NCBI RefSeq assembly: GCF_001320245.1
Contig: NZ_BCBA01000107.1
Coordinates: 124,001 to 188,000 of the forward strand
From: Pseudomonas sp. NBRC 111124
GTDB lineage: Bacteria; Pseudomonadota; Gammaproteobacteria; Pseudomonadales; Pseudomonadaceae
DNA: 64,000 nucleotides
Direction: 5' to 3'
Shown: positions 8,661-17,169 of the stretch, one piece after another
How the letters are laid out: every line of letters begins with the position of its first letter
How positions within the stretch are numbered: the first letter of the stretch is position 1
Notes under the pieces: model-generated
Database searches by the model: none
Seen by the model: only the letters and a program-made list of their open reading frames with translations
What the model was told of the DNA's origin: nothing
Position numbers and translations under genes: made by a program

Positions 8661-8755
8661 CTTCTTCGCGGGCATGCCCGCTCCCACAGGTGCTGTGCAT
8701 GCCTTGAGGCCTGTGAAATTCCTGTGGGAGCGGGCTTGCCCGCGAAGAGGCCTGC
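8661..8755. repeat. Inverted pair of REP elements
   Basis: Two facing copies of the putida-type REP: CTTCGCGGGCATGCCCGCTCC with CACAGG (8664-8690) and the opposite-strand CCTGTGGGAGCGGGCTTGCC with CGCGAAGAGGCC (8721-8752), separated by 30 bp. Each copy is itself imperfectly palindromic. It lies between the nitronate monooxygenase gene and modA. Such pairs can fold into a large hairpin in the transcript. Confidence 0.92.
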
Positions 8756-8868
8756 ACAGCCAACATAATTTCCTCAGGCCATAACCCTTCCTTCAGCCCC
8801 TTCCCGACAAATGGCCTATCGCTATATAGTTCACACCATAACGATAACCACCTCAAGGAGCTGTCTTC

Positions 8869-9627
8869 ATGCGTATTCGCCTGTCCCACCTGGCCGCCAC
8901 TGCCCTGGCGAGCCTGATCTCCTTCAACAGCGCCTGGGCCGACGAGGTGCAGGTGGCGGTCGCGGCGAACTTCACAGCGCCCATCCAGGCCATTGCCAAG
9001 GACTTCGAGAAAGACACCGGCTACAAGCTGGTCGCCGCCTATGGCGCCACCGGGCAGTTCTACGCGCAGATCAAGAACGGCGCGCCGTTTGAAGTGTTCC
9101 TCGCTGCCGATGACAGCACCCCGAAAAAGCTGGAAGAGGAAAAGGAAATCGTCCCGGGCTCGCGCTTCACCTACGCCACCGGCACCCTGGCCCTGTGGTC
9201 GGCCAAGCCGGGCTATGTGGATGACAAGGGTGAAGTGCTGAAGAACAACCAGTTCCAGCACCTGTCCATCGCCAACCCGAAAGCCGCCCCTTACGGCCTG
9301 GCCGCCACCCAGGTGCTGGACAACCTGAAGCTGACCGAGGCCACCAAGGCCAAGATCGTCGAAGGCCAGAACATCACCCAGGCCTACCAGTTCGTCTCCA
9401 CCGGCAACGCCGAACTGGGCTTCGTCGCCCTGTCGCAGATCTACAAGGACGGCAAGGTCGAAAGCGGTTCGGCCTGGATCGTTCCGGCCAACTTGCACGA
9501 GCCGATCCTGCAGGATGCGGTCATCCTCAACAAAGGCAAGGACAACCCGGCTGCCAAAGCGCTTGTCGACTACCTGAAAGGCCCGAAAGCCGCAGCGGTG
9601 ATCAAGTCCTACGGTTATGAAATCTGA
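8869..9627 (+). CDS. modA: Molybdate ABC transporter, periplasmic binding protein
   Basis: Periplasmic molybdate/tungstate-binding component of 252 residues with a signal peptide ending near SAWA-DEV (residue 24). The mature sequence begins EVQVAVAANFTAPIQAIAKDFEKDTGYKL, the typical ModA start whose AANFT serine/threonine region contacts the oxyanion. GATGQFYAQIKNGAPFEVFLAADDSTPKKLEEE is the second characteristic segment. A good AAGGAG ribosome site precedes the ATG. The stop overlaps the modB start (TGATG), so translation is coupled. It is the first gene of modABC. I could not confirm a ModE operator by eye. Confidence 0.96.
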   Translation: MRIRLSHLAATALASLISFNSAWADEVQVAVAANFTAPIQAIAKDFEKDTGYKLVAAYGATGQFYAQIKNGAPFEVFLAADDSTPKKLEEEKEIVPGSRFTYATGTLALWSAKPGYVDDKGEVLKNNQFQHLSIANPKAAPYGLAATQVLDNLKLTEATKAKIVEGQNITQAYQFVSTGNAELGFVALSQIYKDGKVESGSAWIVPANLHEPILQDAVILNKGKDNPAAKALVDYLKGPKAAAVIKSYGYEI

Positions 9628-10307
9628 TGCCACTGGACGCCAGTGACCTCGGCGCGGTCTGGCTGACCATCAAACTGGCCAGCCTGACCACGCTGATCCT
9701 GCTGATCGTCGGAACGCCCATCGCCTGGTGGCTGGCGCGCACGCGCTCGTGGCTGCGCGGGCCGGTGGGCGCGGTGGTGGCGTTGCCACTGGTGTTGCCA
9801 CCGACGGTGATCGGCTTTTACCTGCTGATCGCCCTGGGCCCGCACGGCTGGCTCGGCCAGGCTACCCAGGCCATGGGCCTGGGTACCGTGGTGTTCAGTT
9901 TCACGGGCCTGGTGATCGGCTCGGTGGTGTATTCCATGCCCTTCGTGGTGCAGCCGCTGCAGAACGCCTTCGGCGCCATCGGCCAGCGCCCCCTGGAGGT
10001 GGCCGCGACCCTGCGCGCCAGCCCCTGGGACACCTTCGTCCACGTAGTGCTGCCGCTGGCTCGCCCCGGCTTCGTTACTGCCAGCATCCTCGGCTTTGCC
10101 CATACTGTGGGCGAGTTCGGCGTGGTGCTGATGATCGGTGGCAACATCCCCGACAAGACCCGCGTGGTCTCGGTGCAGATCTTCGATCACGTCGAAGCCA
10201 TGGCATATTCGCAAGCCCACTGGCTGGCTGGCGCCATGCTGGTGTTTGCGTTCCTGGTACTGCTCCTGCTCTACGCCGGGCGCCGTAGCAAAGCTGGCTG
10301 GAGCTGA
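9627..10307 (+). CDS. modB: Molybdate ABC transporter, permease
   Basis: Inner-membrane permease of 226 residues with about five hydrophobic segments. The conserved cytoplasmic loop that docks the ATPase (EAA motif) is visible as EVAATLRASPWDTFVHVVLPLARPG at about residues 132-156. HTVGEFGVVLMIGGNIPDKTRVVS follows, a hallmark of ModB and CysT-type permeases. The start overlaps the modA stop and the stop lies 1 bp before modC. The neighbours fix the substrate as molybdate rather than sulfate. Confidence 0.96.
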   Translation: MPLDASDLGAVWLTIKLASLTTLILLIVGTPIAWWLARTRSWLRGPVGAVVALPLVLPPTVIGFYLLIALGPHGWLGQATQAMGLGTVVFSFTGLVIGSVVYSMPFVVQPLQNAFGAIGQRPLEVAATLRASPWDTFVHVVLPLARPGFVTASILGFAHTVGEFGVVLMIGGNIPDKTRVVSVQIFDHVEAMAYSQAHWLAGAMLVFAFLVLLLLYAGRRSKAGWS

Positions 10308-10308
10308 C

Positions 10309-11400
10309 ATGAGCGGATCGATTGTGGTGCGCCTGAAGCTGGCGCGCGACGACTTCACCCTGGACGTCGACCTCAACCTGCCTGGCCGCGGTATCAGCGC
10401 GCTGTTCGGCCACTCAGGCTCGGGCAAGACCTCGTGCCTGCGTTGCCTGGCCGGCCTGGAGCGGGCGGCCAGCGCGTATATCGAGATCAACGGCGAGGTC
10501 TGGGAAGACAGCGCCCGTGGCCACTTCCTGGCACCCCATTTGCGCCCGGTGGGCTACGTATTCCAGGAGGCCAGCCTGTTCGCGCACCTGTCGGTGCGCG
10601 GCAACCTGGAATTTGGCTGGCGGCGCGTCGCTGCGGCCGAGCGTAAGGTGAGCCTCGACCAAGCGACCGAACTCCTGGGCATCGGCCACCTGCTCGCCCG
10701 CAAACCGGCCACGTTGTCGGGCGGCGAAGCACAACGGGTCGGCATTGCCCGCGCATTGCTCAGCAGCCCGCGGCTGTTGTTGATGGACGAACCGTTGGCC
10801 GCATTGGACGGGCCACGCAAGCGCGAGATCCTGCCGTACCTCGAACGCCTGCACGAGCAACTGGACATCCCGCTGGTGTATGTCAGCCATGCCCAGGACG
10901 AAGTGGCACGCCTGGCCGACCACCTGGTGCTGCTGGAGCAAGGCCGGGCCATGGCCAGCGGGCCGATCGGCGAGACCTTGGCGCGCCTCGACCTGTCACT
11001 GGCCCAGGGTGAGGACGCCGGGGTGGTATTCGAGGGCATGGTCGTCGGCCACGATCCGCACTACGACCTGCTTGACCTGCGGCTGTCCGGCAGCGACGCG
11101 CTGTTGCTGCGCATCGCCCACCCGGCGCACAGCATGGGCAGCACCTTGCGGGTCAAGGTCCAGGCCCGGGATGTGAGCCTGGCGCTGCGTGCCGACAGTA
11201 CCTCGAGCATCCTCAATCGCCTGCCGGTGCGGGTGCGCGAAACGCGCCCGGCGGACAACCCGGCGCACGTGCTGGTTAGCCTGGATGCCGGTGGCAATGC
11301 CTTGCTGGCGCGCATCACCCGGTACTCGGCAGACCAACTCGGCCTGCACCCGGGCCAGGCGCTGTTCGCGCAGATCAAGTCAGTGGCACTGTTGGGCTGA
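10309..11400 (+). CDS. modC: Molybdate ABC transporter, ATP-binding protein
   Basis: Cytoplasmic ATPase of 363 residues that powers ModB. The ATG at 10309, directly after the modB stop, is preferred over in-frame starts inside modB. Walker A is GHSGSGKTS (about 33-41). The ABC signature is LSGGEAQRVGIARALL (about 133-148), followed by Walker B LLLMDEPLAALD and the switch histidine in VYVSHAQDE. The last 130 residues form the C-terminal molybdate-binding (TOBE-like) region typical of ModC, which senses oxyanion and inhibits transport. Last gene of the operon. Confidence 0.96.
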   Translation: MSGSIVVRLKLARDDFTLDVDLNLPGRGISALFGHSGSGKTSCLRCLAGLERAASAYIEINGEVWEDSARGHFLAPHLRPVGYVFQEASLFAHLSVRGNLEFGWRRVAAAERKVSLDQATELLGIGHLLARKPATLSGGEAQRVGIARALLSSPRLLLMDEPLAALDGPRKREILPYLERLHEQLDIPLVYVSHAQDEVARLADHLVLLEQGRAMASGPIGETLARLDLSLAQGEDAGVVFEGMVVGHDPHYDLLDLRLSGSDALLLRIAHPAHSMGSTLRVKVQARDVSLALRADSTSSILNRLPVRVRETRPADNPAHVLVSLDAGGNALLARITRYSADQLGLHPGQALFAQIKSVALLG

Positions 11401-11457
11401 GCATCATCGAAGCGGCTGTTGTCCATTGATCAGTGACCTGATCGAGACCTGCCGCCG

Positions 11458-12480
11458 ATGCTTGAATGCCCTCTGCCACCCAGCCTGCACTACGTCGACG
11501 ACAGCCAGCCGGGCCTGACCCGACGCCGCTGGCGCGACCGTTTCATCTACCTCGACGCCCAGGGGCAGCGCATTCGCGACAGCGAAACCCTGGCGCGCAT
11601 CGCTGCGCTGGTGATCCCGCCGGCCTACACCGATGTGTGGATTTGCGCCGACCCACAGGGTCACCTGCAGGCCACCGGCGTCGATGCCCGTGGACGCAAG
11701 CAATACCGCTATCACCCGCAATGGCGCGAGCTGCGCGACCAGCACAAGTACAGTCGCATGCTGGCCTTCGCCCATGCCCTGCCGAAGTTGCGCGCACAGC
11801 TCGAAGCGCATTTGGCCCGCCCGGGGCTTGACCGGGAAAAGGTCATGGCGCTGGTCGTAAGCCTGCTTGATCACACCCTGATTCGCATCGGCAACCAACG
11901 GTATTTGCGCGACAACCAGTCCTATGGGCTAACCACCCTGCGCAACCGACACGTGCAGGTCAAGGGCAGCACCGTGCGCTTCCAGTTCCGCGGCAAGCGT
12001 GGCGTGGAGCACAATGTGACGCTGCGTGACCGGCGCCTGGCCAACCTGCTCAAGCGCTGCATGGAACTGCCCGGGCAGGCGTTGTTTCAGTACCTGGACG
12101 ACGACGGCCAGCGGCACAGCATCGGCTCCAGCGAGGTCAACCAGTTCCTGCAACAGTTAACCGGCGCCGACTTTACCGCCAAGGACTACCGCACCTGGGC
12201 TGGCAGCAGCCTGGCCCTGAGCCTGCTCAGGCCGCTGGCCTGGGAGCCGGAAAGCGAAGCCCGGCGCCAGGTTGCCGGCATCGTCAAACAGGTGGCCGCA
12301 CGCCTGGGCAACACCCCGGCGGTGTGCCGGCGCTGCTACATCCACCCCGCCGTACTCGAGCATTACGCCCTTGGGCGCTTGGCCGACTTGCCCGGGCGCC
12401 GGGTACGCAAGGGGCTGGATGCCGACGAGGTGGCCTTGCTGCTGTTTCTGCAAGCCCTGGAAACAACAGACGATGATTGA
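11458..12480 (+). CDS. DNA topoisomerase IB (poxvirus/bacterial type)
   Basis: Type IB topoisomerase of 340 residues that relaxes supercoils through a 3'-phosphotyrosine intermediate. The catalytic tyrosine is Tyr294 in CRRCYIHPAVL. The pentad region is visible as RIGNQRYLRDNQSYGLTTLRNRHV (about 143-166, with the catalytic Arg), a conserved KG...FRGKRGVEH lysine region, and TWAGSSLAL. The N-terminal domain WRDRFIYLDAQGQRIRD and GRKQYRYHPQWRELRDQHK are diagnostic of bacterial members. The gene follows modC by 57 bp on the same strand. These enzymes are accessory in bacteria that already have Topo I and gyrase. Confidence 0.92.
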   Translation: MLECPLPPSLHYVDDSQPGLTRRRWRDRFIYLDAQGQRIRDSETLARIAALVIPPAYTDVWICADPQGHLQATGVDARGRKQYRYHPQWRELRDQHKYSRMLAFAHALPKLRAQLEAHLARPGLDREKVMALVVSLLDHTLIRIGNQRYLRDNQSYGLTTLRNRHVQVKGSTVRFQFRGKRGVEHNVTLRDRRLANLLKRCMELPGQALFQYLDDDGQRHSIGSSEVNQFLQQLTGADFTAKDYRTWAGSSLALSLLRPLAWEPESEARRQVAGIVKQVAARLGNTPAVCRRCYIHPAVLEHYALGRLADLPGRRVRKGLDADEVALLLFLQALETTDDD

Positions 12481-12734
12481 GCTGGACTATTTAGCCCATC
12501 ATGCAGAGAAATTTCCCATAAAGGCCGAAGCCCCCTATTCTTGCCGTCGAGCACCTTCGCCGAATCGCTTGACAGCATTAACCTCGGCACCTGCGACTAA
12601 AGACACGCAACAGAATTTGTCTTTCGGGGAATTACTATCCGCCGAAAGCGTCTTTAATGAGAAGGAAGAGGGACCAGCTCCCACCGATGCGGCCCAATGG
12701 CCTGTCGGATTTCTACATCACCAAGGAGAACTAC

Positions 12735-12932
12735 ATGCTGATACTCACCCGTAAGGTTGGCGAAAGTATCGTCATCAACGATGACATCAAAGTCACCATT
12801 CTGGGCGTAAAAGGGATGCAGGTGAGGATTGGCATCGATGCACCCAAGGATGTCCAGGTGCACCGTGAAGAAATCTTCAAGCGCATCCAGGCCGGCAGCC
12901 CGGCTCCGGAAAAGCACGACGATCAACACTGA
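12735..12932 (+). CDS. csrA: CsrA/Rsm-family translational regulator
   Basis: RNA-binding dimer of 65 residues that binds GGA motifs in 5' leaders and usually represses translation. It starts MLILTRKVGESIVI and has the conserved APKDVQVHREEIFKRI segment with the RNA-contacting Arg in VHREE. The ATG at 12735 follows AAGGAG. By local gene order this corresponds to the copy I recall being called RsmE in P. putida, but sequence alone does not separate the paralogues. The 250-bp leader holds several GGA motifs, including one in the ribosome site, consistent with autoregulation. GacA, encoded at 41-42 kb, normally controls Rsm activity through small RNAs. Confidence 0.93.
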   Translation: MLILTRKVGESIVINDDIKVTILGVKGMQVRIGIDAPKDVQVHREEIFKRIQAGSPAPEKHDDQH

Positions 12933-13001
12933 CCTGGCAACTCGCTTCAAGCCGCACGGACGCGCTTGATCGAATGGTCGGCGCACGCCGCAACCTGAAC
13001 C

Positions 13002-13355
13002 TCAGGTGCCGAGCAGCTCGCGCACCTTCGCGATCATCCTGTCCATGTCGAATGGCTTGTCGAAGACCGCAGCGAAGAGTTCCGGGCGCCCTTGGCTGGC
13101 CTGGGCACCGCTCATGAGGATCACCGGCAGGTCAGGCAGCTTCAGTTCGTCGCGAATTGCCCGCACCAGCTCCTCACCATTGAGCACTGGCATCATGTAG
13201 TCGGTGATCACCAGTTCCACGCGCTTTTCCTTCAATGCCTCCAGGGCCTTGCGCCCGTTGCTCGCTTTTTCCACGAGAAAGCCTTCGTCCTCCAGGGCAT
13301 AGCCGAGGATATCGGCAATCAAGTACTCGTCATCGACGATCAGGATGGTGTTCAT
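13002..13355 (-). CDS. Single-domain response regulator
   Basis: CheY-like receiver of 117 residues with no output domain. The acidic pocket is VDDE (7-10), the phospho-acceptor is Asp52 in VITDYMMP, and the conserved lysine lies in VFDKPFDMD near residue 99. It starts 12 bp after the stop of the KaiC-like gene, which in turn follows a histidine kinase gene by 5 bp, so all three form one transcription unit. It is the natural phosphorylation target of that kinase. With no output domain it probably acts by protein contact, possibly with the KaiC-like ATPase. Confidence 0.9.
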   Translation of the reverse strand: MNTILIVDDEYLIADILGYALEDEGFLVEKASNGRKALEALKEKRVELVITDYMMPVLNGEELVRAIRDELKLPDLPVILMSGAQASQGRPELFAAVFDKPFDMDRMIAKVRELLGT

Positions 13356-13367
13356 CGACAGGCCCCG

Positions 13368-14813
13368 TCAGCCCTGCCCTTGGGGCACCGGCGAGCCCGA
13401 AAGCACGCCACTGGCGCCCTCGAACGCCTTGTGCAAACTGATGCCCTGCGGCCCGATGTGCAGCGCGTGCAACGCAGGGTCGTGATGGCTGTCGCGTACC
13501 TTCAGGATCGACAGCATGCGCCGCAACCGCGAATCCAGTTCGACGAAGCGCATCAGCATGAGGTTGTCGACGATGCTCGACAGGTCCGGCGCCGGGGCGG
13601 TGATTTCCGAGCCGAAGATATCGCGCATCTCCCACGTGAGCATCACGCTGATATCCCGCGCCCGCAGCTCGCCAGCCAGCGCACGGAAAAAGGCATTGAG
13701 CCGCGCGGGGTCGGTGGCCAGGCGACTGAACGCACCCAAGCTGTCGATCAGTACGCGCTTGCTGCCCTGCTGCTCGACACGTTCGAGCAGGCGCGCACCC
13801 ACCTGGTCCAACAAACCTTCAGTGGTCGGTTGCCAGCACAGGTGCAAGGCGCCCGAACGCTCGAGGGCGTCGAAATCGTAGTCCAGCGACGCAGCCTTCA
13901 GGCGCAACCTGGCGGGCGTTTCGTAAAAGCCGAAATGCAGTGCCGGCTGCTCGGCGCTGGCTGCCGACAGAAACGCCAGGCCCAGCGAAGTCTTGCCGAT
14001 CCCCGAGGGGCCCATCAACAAGCTGACCGAGCCCGTCGCCAAACCGCCATCAAGCATCTCATCCAGTGTCGGAACGCCCGTTGAAATGCGGTTCAAGCTG
14101 GCCGAACCGAGCTTGCTGGGATGGCTGTGGAGTGATTCCAGGCGCGGGTAGACATGCATCCCCGCCGCATCGATCAGGCACTCGTGACGCCCGGACAGCG
14201 CCCCGCTGCCCCGCGTCTTGCGCAGCTGTACATGGCGCACTGCACGGCTGCCTACCAGTTGCTCGCCCAACTCGATCACGCCATCGACCATGGTGTGCTC
14301 AGGGCTGCCTTCATCGAGCCGCGCGCTGGTCAACAGCAGCACGGTACAGCCGGCGAATGCCGCGTGCCCTTGCAGCTCCGAAACGAACTTCTTGGTGTCC
14401 AGTGACGTTTCCGCTCGCACCCGGGCATTGAGCATCCCATCGACGATCAGCAGGGTCGCTTGCTGCCTGACGATCTCCTGACGCAGCAACTTGACCACCG
14501 CATCCAGCCCTTCCTGTTCGAGGGCATCGAAGGCGCTGACGAACTGGATCTGGTCACCGACCAGGGTCGGGTCGAAAAACTCGAGCGTTGCCAGGTACTG
14601 GAACAGGCGCTCATGGGATTCACTGAGCAAGGTCGCCACCAGCACCCTGCCACCACCCCGCACGTGGTTGCAGGCCAACTGGTTGGCCAGGATGGTCTTG
14701 CCCGCTCCCGGGGGGCCTTGAACGATGTAGGAAGCGCCCGCAACCAAGCCGCCCCTGAGCAGTGCATCGAGGCCTTCGATCCCAGTGACCAACCGCTTGA
14801 GTGCTTGCACCAT
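13368..14813 (-). CDS. KaiC-like double-RecA-domain ATPase
   Basis: Cytoplasmic ATPase of 481 residues with two KaiC/RecA-like domains in tandem, as in cyanobacterial KaiC. Walker A motifs are GPPGAGKT (33-40) and GPSGIGKT (268-275), with Walker B strands LLIVDG (about 121) and VLIDSLG. Each domain begins with the KaiC signature GIEGLDALLRGG or GVPTLDEMLDGG. After the first Walker A the residues read TLLSESHERL, so the paired catalytic glutamates of clock KaiC are only partly kept. No KaiA or KaiB gene is nearby. The upstream kinase gene ends 5 bp before and a receiver gene follows by 12 bp. A role in signalling rather than circadian timing is inferred. Confidence 0.88.
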   Translation of the reverse strand: MVQALKRLVTGIEGLDALLRGGLVAGASYIVQGPPGAGKTILANQLACNHVRGGGRVLVATLLSESHERLFQYLATLEFFDPTLVGDQIQFVSAFDALEQEGLDAVVKLLRQEIVRQQATLLIVDGMLNARVRAETSLDTKKFVSELQGHAAFAGCTVLLLTSARLDEGSPEHTMVDGVIELGEQLVGSRAVRHVQLRKTRGSGALSGRHECLIDAAGMHVYPRLESLHSHPSKLGSASLNRISTGVPTLDEMLDGGLATGSVSLLMGPSGIGKTSLGLAFLSAASAEQPALHFGFYETPARLRLKAASLDYDFDALERSGALHLCWQPTTEGLLDQVGARLLERVEQQGSKRVLIDSLGAFSRLATDPARLNAFFRALAGELRARDISVMLTWEMRDIFGSEITAPAPDLSSIVDNLMLMRFVELDSRLRRMLSILKVRDSHHDPALHALHIGPQGISLHKAFEGASGVLSGSPVPQGQG

Positions 14814-14818
14814 GGTGG

Positions 14819-15979
14819 TTACCTACTGTCTTGTGCCCTTGCATCAGGCTGATAGGCCGGCAGATAAAGGCGCATGCATGTGCCCTGGCCCGGCGTGCTT
14901 TCGACACTGATGGTGCCATTGCTCTGCTTGGCAAAGCCGTAGACCTGGCTGAGGCCAAGGCCGGTGCCCTTGCCGAACGGCTTGGTGGTGAAGAACGGCT
15001 CGAAGATGCGCGGCAGCACCAGCGGGTCGATACCGTCACCGTTGTCATTCACTTCGAAGCACACGAACTTACCGTGTAGCCCCTCCACTTCGCCCGCCAA
15101 CTCGACTGCAAGCACCGCCAGGTCGATCGTGCCCCGCTCGCCTGTCGCATCGCGCGCATTGAACACAAGGTTCAGCAGCACCATCTGCAACTGCCCGATA
15201 TCCACCTCGATCAGCGGCAGATCGGGCTGCACATACTCCTTCAGCACGATTTCACGCGGGAGCGCATGTTCCAGCAGCCCCAGGGTGGATGCCAACAGCT
15301 TGGCCGGGGCGATGAGCGAGACATCCAGCTGCCGATGCCGGGCGAAGGTGAGCAGTTGCTGGGTCAGCTCGGTGCCGCGCTGCCCGGCATCGAGGATATG
15401 CTCGAGCATGCGCTGCAGCCGCGCCGGGTCTTGGCTGGCCTGCGCCAGGCGTGCCGAGCTGATGATGATGGTCAGCAGGTTGTTGAAATCATGCGCCAGG
15501 CCTCCGGTGAGCTGGCCCAAGGCTTCGAGCTTCTGCGCCTGGAACAGTTGAGCACGCACCGCGTCGAGCTGCAGTGCCGATTCGCGCCTGTCGGTGATAT
15601 CACGGGTGACCTTGGCCAAGCCGACGATCTGCCCCTGTTCGTCGCGGATCACATCAAGCGCGGCCAAGGCCCAGAACTGCGTGCCATCCTTGCGCACACG
15701 CCAGCCTTCGTCCTGCGCTACGCCCTGCTCAAGAGCCTGCTTGATCAGACGCTCCGGGCGCCCTTCGGCGCAATCCTGCGGGGTGAAAAACAACGAGAAG
15801 TGCCGACCGATGACTTCTTCGGCGCGATAGCCCTTGATCCGTTGTGCGCCTGCATTCCAGGACACCACATGGCCGGTGGGGTCGAGCATGTAGATGGCGT
15901 AATCCACCACCGATTGCACCAGCTGCTCGTAGCGGCTGGCGGGTATGACAGGGTGATCGATACAGTCGGCCGAAACCAT
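14819..15979 (-). CDS. PAS-domain hybrid-less sensor histidine kinase
   Basis: Soluble sensor kinase of 386 residues without membrane segments. It has a PAS domain at about residues 15-130 (DYAIYMLDPTGHVVSWNAGAQRIKGY ... FSLFFTPQD), a HisKA helix with phospho-acceptor His163 in LAHDFNNLL, and an ATPase domain with N-box LNLVFNARDA, G1 NDNGDGIDP and G2 GKGTGLGLSQV. The HDFNNLL form belongs to the HPK4-like family that pairs with FixL-type PAS sensors. The ATG at 15977-15979 has GTGGAG six bases upstream. A TTG 16 codons earlier is possible. First gene of the kinase, KaiC-like, receiver operon. Confidence 0.88.
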   Translation of the reverse strand: MVSADCIDHPVIPASRYEQLVQSVVDYAIYMLDPTGHVVSWNAGAQRIKGYRAEEVIGRHFSLFFTPQDCAEGRPERLIKQALEQGVAQDEGWRVRKDGTQFWALAALDVIRDEQGQIVGLAKVTRDITDRRESALQLDAVRAQLFQAQKLEALGQLTGGLAHDFNNLLTIIISSARLAQASQDPARLQRMLEHILDAGQRGTELTQQLLTFARHRQLDVSLIAPAKLLASTLGLLEHALPREIVLKEYVQPDLPLIEVDIGQLQMVLLNLVFNARDATGERGTIDLAVLAVELAGEVEGLHGKFVCFEVNDNGDGIDPLVLPRIFEPFFTTKPFGKGTGLGLSQVYGFAKQSNGTISVESTPGQGTCMRLYLPAYQPDARAQDSR

Positions 15980-16075
15980 GCAAACTCCACAGGCACTGCG
16001 GGAGGGGGACCTGATCAGCTTAGCCAAGCGTACTCACCTGTAACAACATCTGCCACAGCGTGCTGTAACAGACTA

Positions 16076-16360
16076 TCAAGGCTCGGGTTCGACCAATACC
16101 GGGCTGACTCGTCGCGGCATCGCCACTTTCAGCAGCCACAGGCCCACCAGCAGAATCAGGCCGCCACCTCCCAGCGCCATCAGGCGTTGTGGTTGCGGGT
16201 GTTCGGCATCAAAACCGAGCATCAACAGATAGCCACCGAGGGTGATCAGGCTAAGGTACAGAAAGGCCCCCATCAGCATGACTTGTGCGAACAACAGGCG
16301 CCAGAACAACCGAGGACGGACAGTGCGCCCGGCATTAGACGAGGAAGTGGCCTGGGACAT
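16076..16360 (-). CDS. Small inner-membrane protein with two transmembrane segments
   Basis: Unrecognised protein of 94 residues from the ATG at 16358-16360 (MSQATSSSNAGRTVRPRLFWRLLFAQ). Two hydrophobic helices are visible: LLFAQVMLMGAFLYLSLITLGGYLLMLGF and LMALGGGGLILLVGLWLLKVAM, joined by a short polar loop. The termini are basic or proline-rich, so both probably lie in the cytoplasm. It lies just upstream of the kinase operon on the same strand but about 50 bp before its likely promoter. There is no clear functional link. Confidence 0.6.
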   Translation of the reverse strand: MSQATSSSNAGRTVRPRLFWRLLFAQVMLMGAFLYLSLITLGGYLLMLGFDAEHPQPQRLMALGGGGLILLVGLWLLKVAMPRRVSPVLVEPEP

Positions 16361-16565
16361 GGCATAACGCTCATTGGATCCAACAGGCGGGCAACAGTGG
16401 CCTAATGACAGCAAGGTGTCAATTGCCCGTTCGATCGACGCCCTCATTCCTTTGATCATAGGCGCTGCGATTTGACTCAACTATAACAATGGGTTATAAA
16501 GCGCACTTGATTGTCAGGCCCTTCTGCCTAGAAGCGCGCCGGTCCGATACGACCCTTTCAAGCGT

Positions 16566-16650
16566 GCGAGTGTGGTGGAATTGGTATACACAGCAGACTT
16601 AAAATCTGTCGGCGTGAGCCTTGCGGGTTCGAGTCCCGCCACTCGCACCA
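16566..16650 (+). tRNA. tRNA-Leu (anticodon UAA)
   Basis: Cloverleaf with acceptor stem GCGAGTG (16566-16572) paired to CACTCGC (16640-16646), encoded ACCA end, a D-loop with GGTGGAATTGGTA, anticodon loop CTTAAAA (anticodon TAA), a long variable arm (GGCGTGAGCCTTGC) as expected for leucine tRNAs, and the T-loop GGTTCGAGTCC. 85 nt. Confidence 0.97.
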
Positions 16651-16660
16651 AACTCCGTTG

Positions 16661-16686
16661 AAAAGGCGCCCTTGCGGCGCCTTTTT
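16661..16686 (+). terminator. Intrinsic terminator after tRNA-Leu
   Basis: AAAAGGCGCC (16661-16670) and GGCGCCTTTTT with a short CTTGC loop. It lies 10 bp after the CCA end. Confidence 0.9.
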
Positions 16687-16754
16687 GCTGCCCGGCAGCA
16701 ATCCCCTGGGCAACTGCTAGAGTGGAGCTTGTCCCCAGCTACCGGTATGCCGCC

Positions 16755-17168
16755 ATGCGCTACTCCCTGTTCGATGGTCAACGCGACCTCATTCTGCTGA
16801 TCGCCCGCGTGCTGCTGATGATCCTCTTCGTGCTTTCCGGCTGGGCCAAGCTCACCGGCTTCGAAGGCACGGTCGGCTACATGACATCCCTTGGCGCCCC
16901 CGCACCGATGCTGGCGGCAGCGGTGGCGGTGTGCATGGAGTTCATTGTCGGCATCCTGCTGATCCTGGGCTTCTACACGCGCCCGCTGGCCTTCCTGTTC
17001 GCCTTGTTCGTATTGGGTACCGCGCTGCTGGGCCACCCGTTCTGGAACATGGTCGACCCGGAGCGCGCCGCCAACATGACTCAGTTCCTGAAAAACCTCA
17101 GCATCTGCGGCGGCCTGCTGGCGCTGGCAGTCAGTGGCCCCGGCCGCTTCTCGGTCGACGGGCGCTGA
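16755..17168 (+). CDS. DoxX-family membrane protein
   Basis: Four-helix inner-membrane protein of 137 residues. The pattern LILLIARVLLMILFVLSGWAKLTGFEGTVGYM is the DoxX signature: first helix, then G(W/Y)xKLxxFxGT. It is followed by helices around residues 50-70, 75-95 and 112-130. DoxX and DoxD relatives are associated with quinone-linked redox reactions. Some members are linked to thiosulfate oxidation or mycothiol stress, but most Pseudomonas copies are uncharacterised. The ATG at 16755 is chosen because the family starts just before the first helix. The opposite-strand acidic gene ends 2 bp beyond its stop. Confidence 0.85.
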   Translation: MRYSLFDGQRDLILLIARVLLMILFVLSGWAKLTGFEGTVGYMTSLGAPAPMLAAAVAVCMEFIVGILLILGFYTRPLAFLFALFVLGTALLGHPFWNMVDPERAANMTQFLKNLSICGGLLALAVSGPGRFSVDGR

Positions 17169-17169
17169 T

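Noticed and set aside
8661..8755. Possible CRISPR or attachment site
   Set aside because: Repeats are inverted, not direct with regular spacers, and match the REP family seen at four other places in the window.
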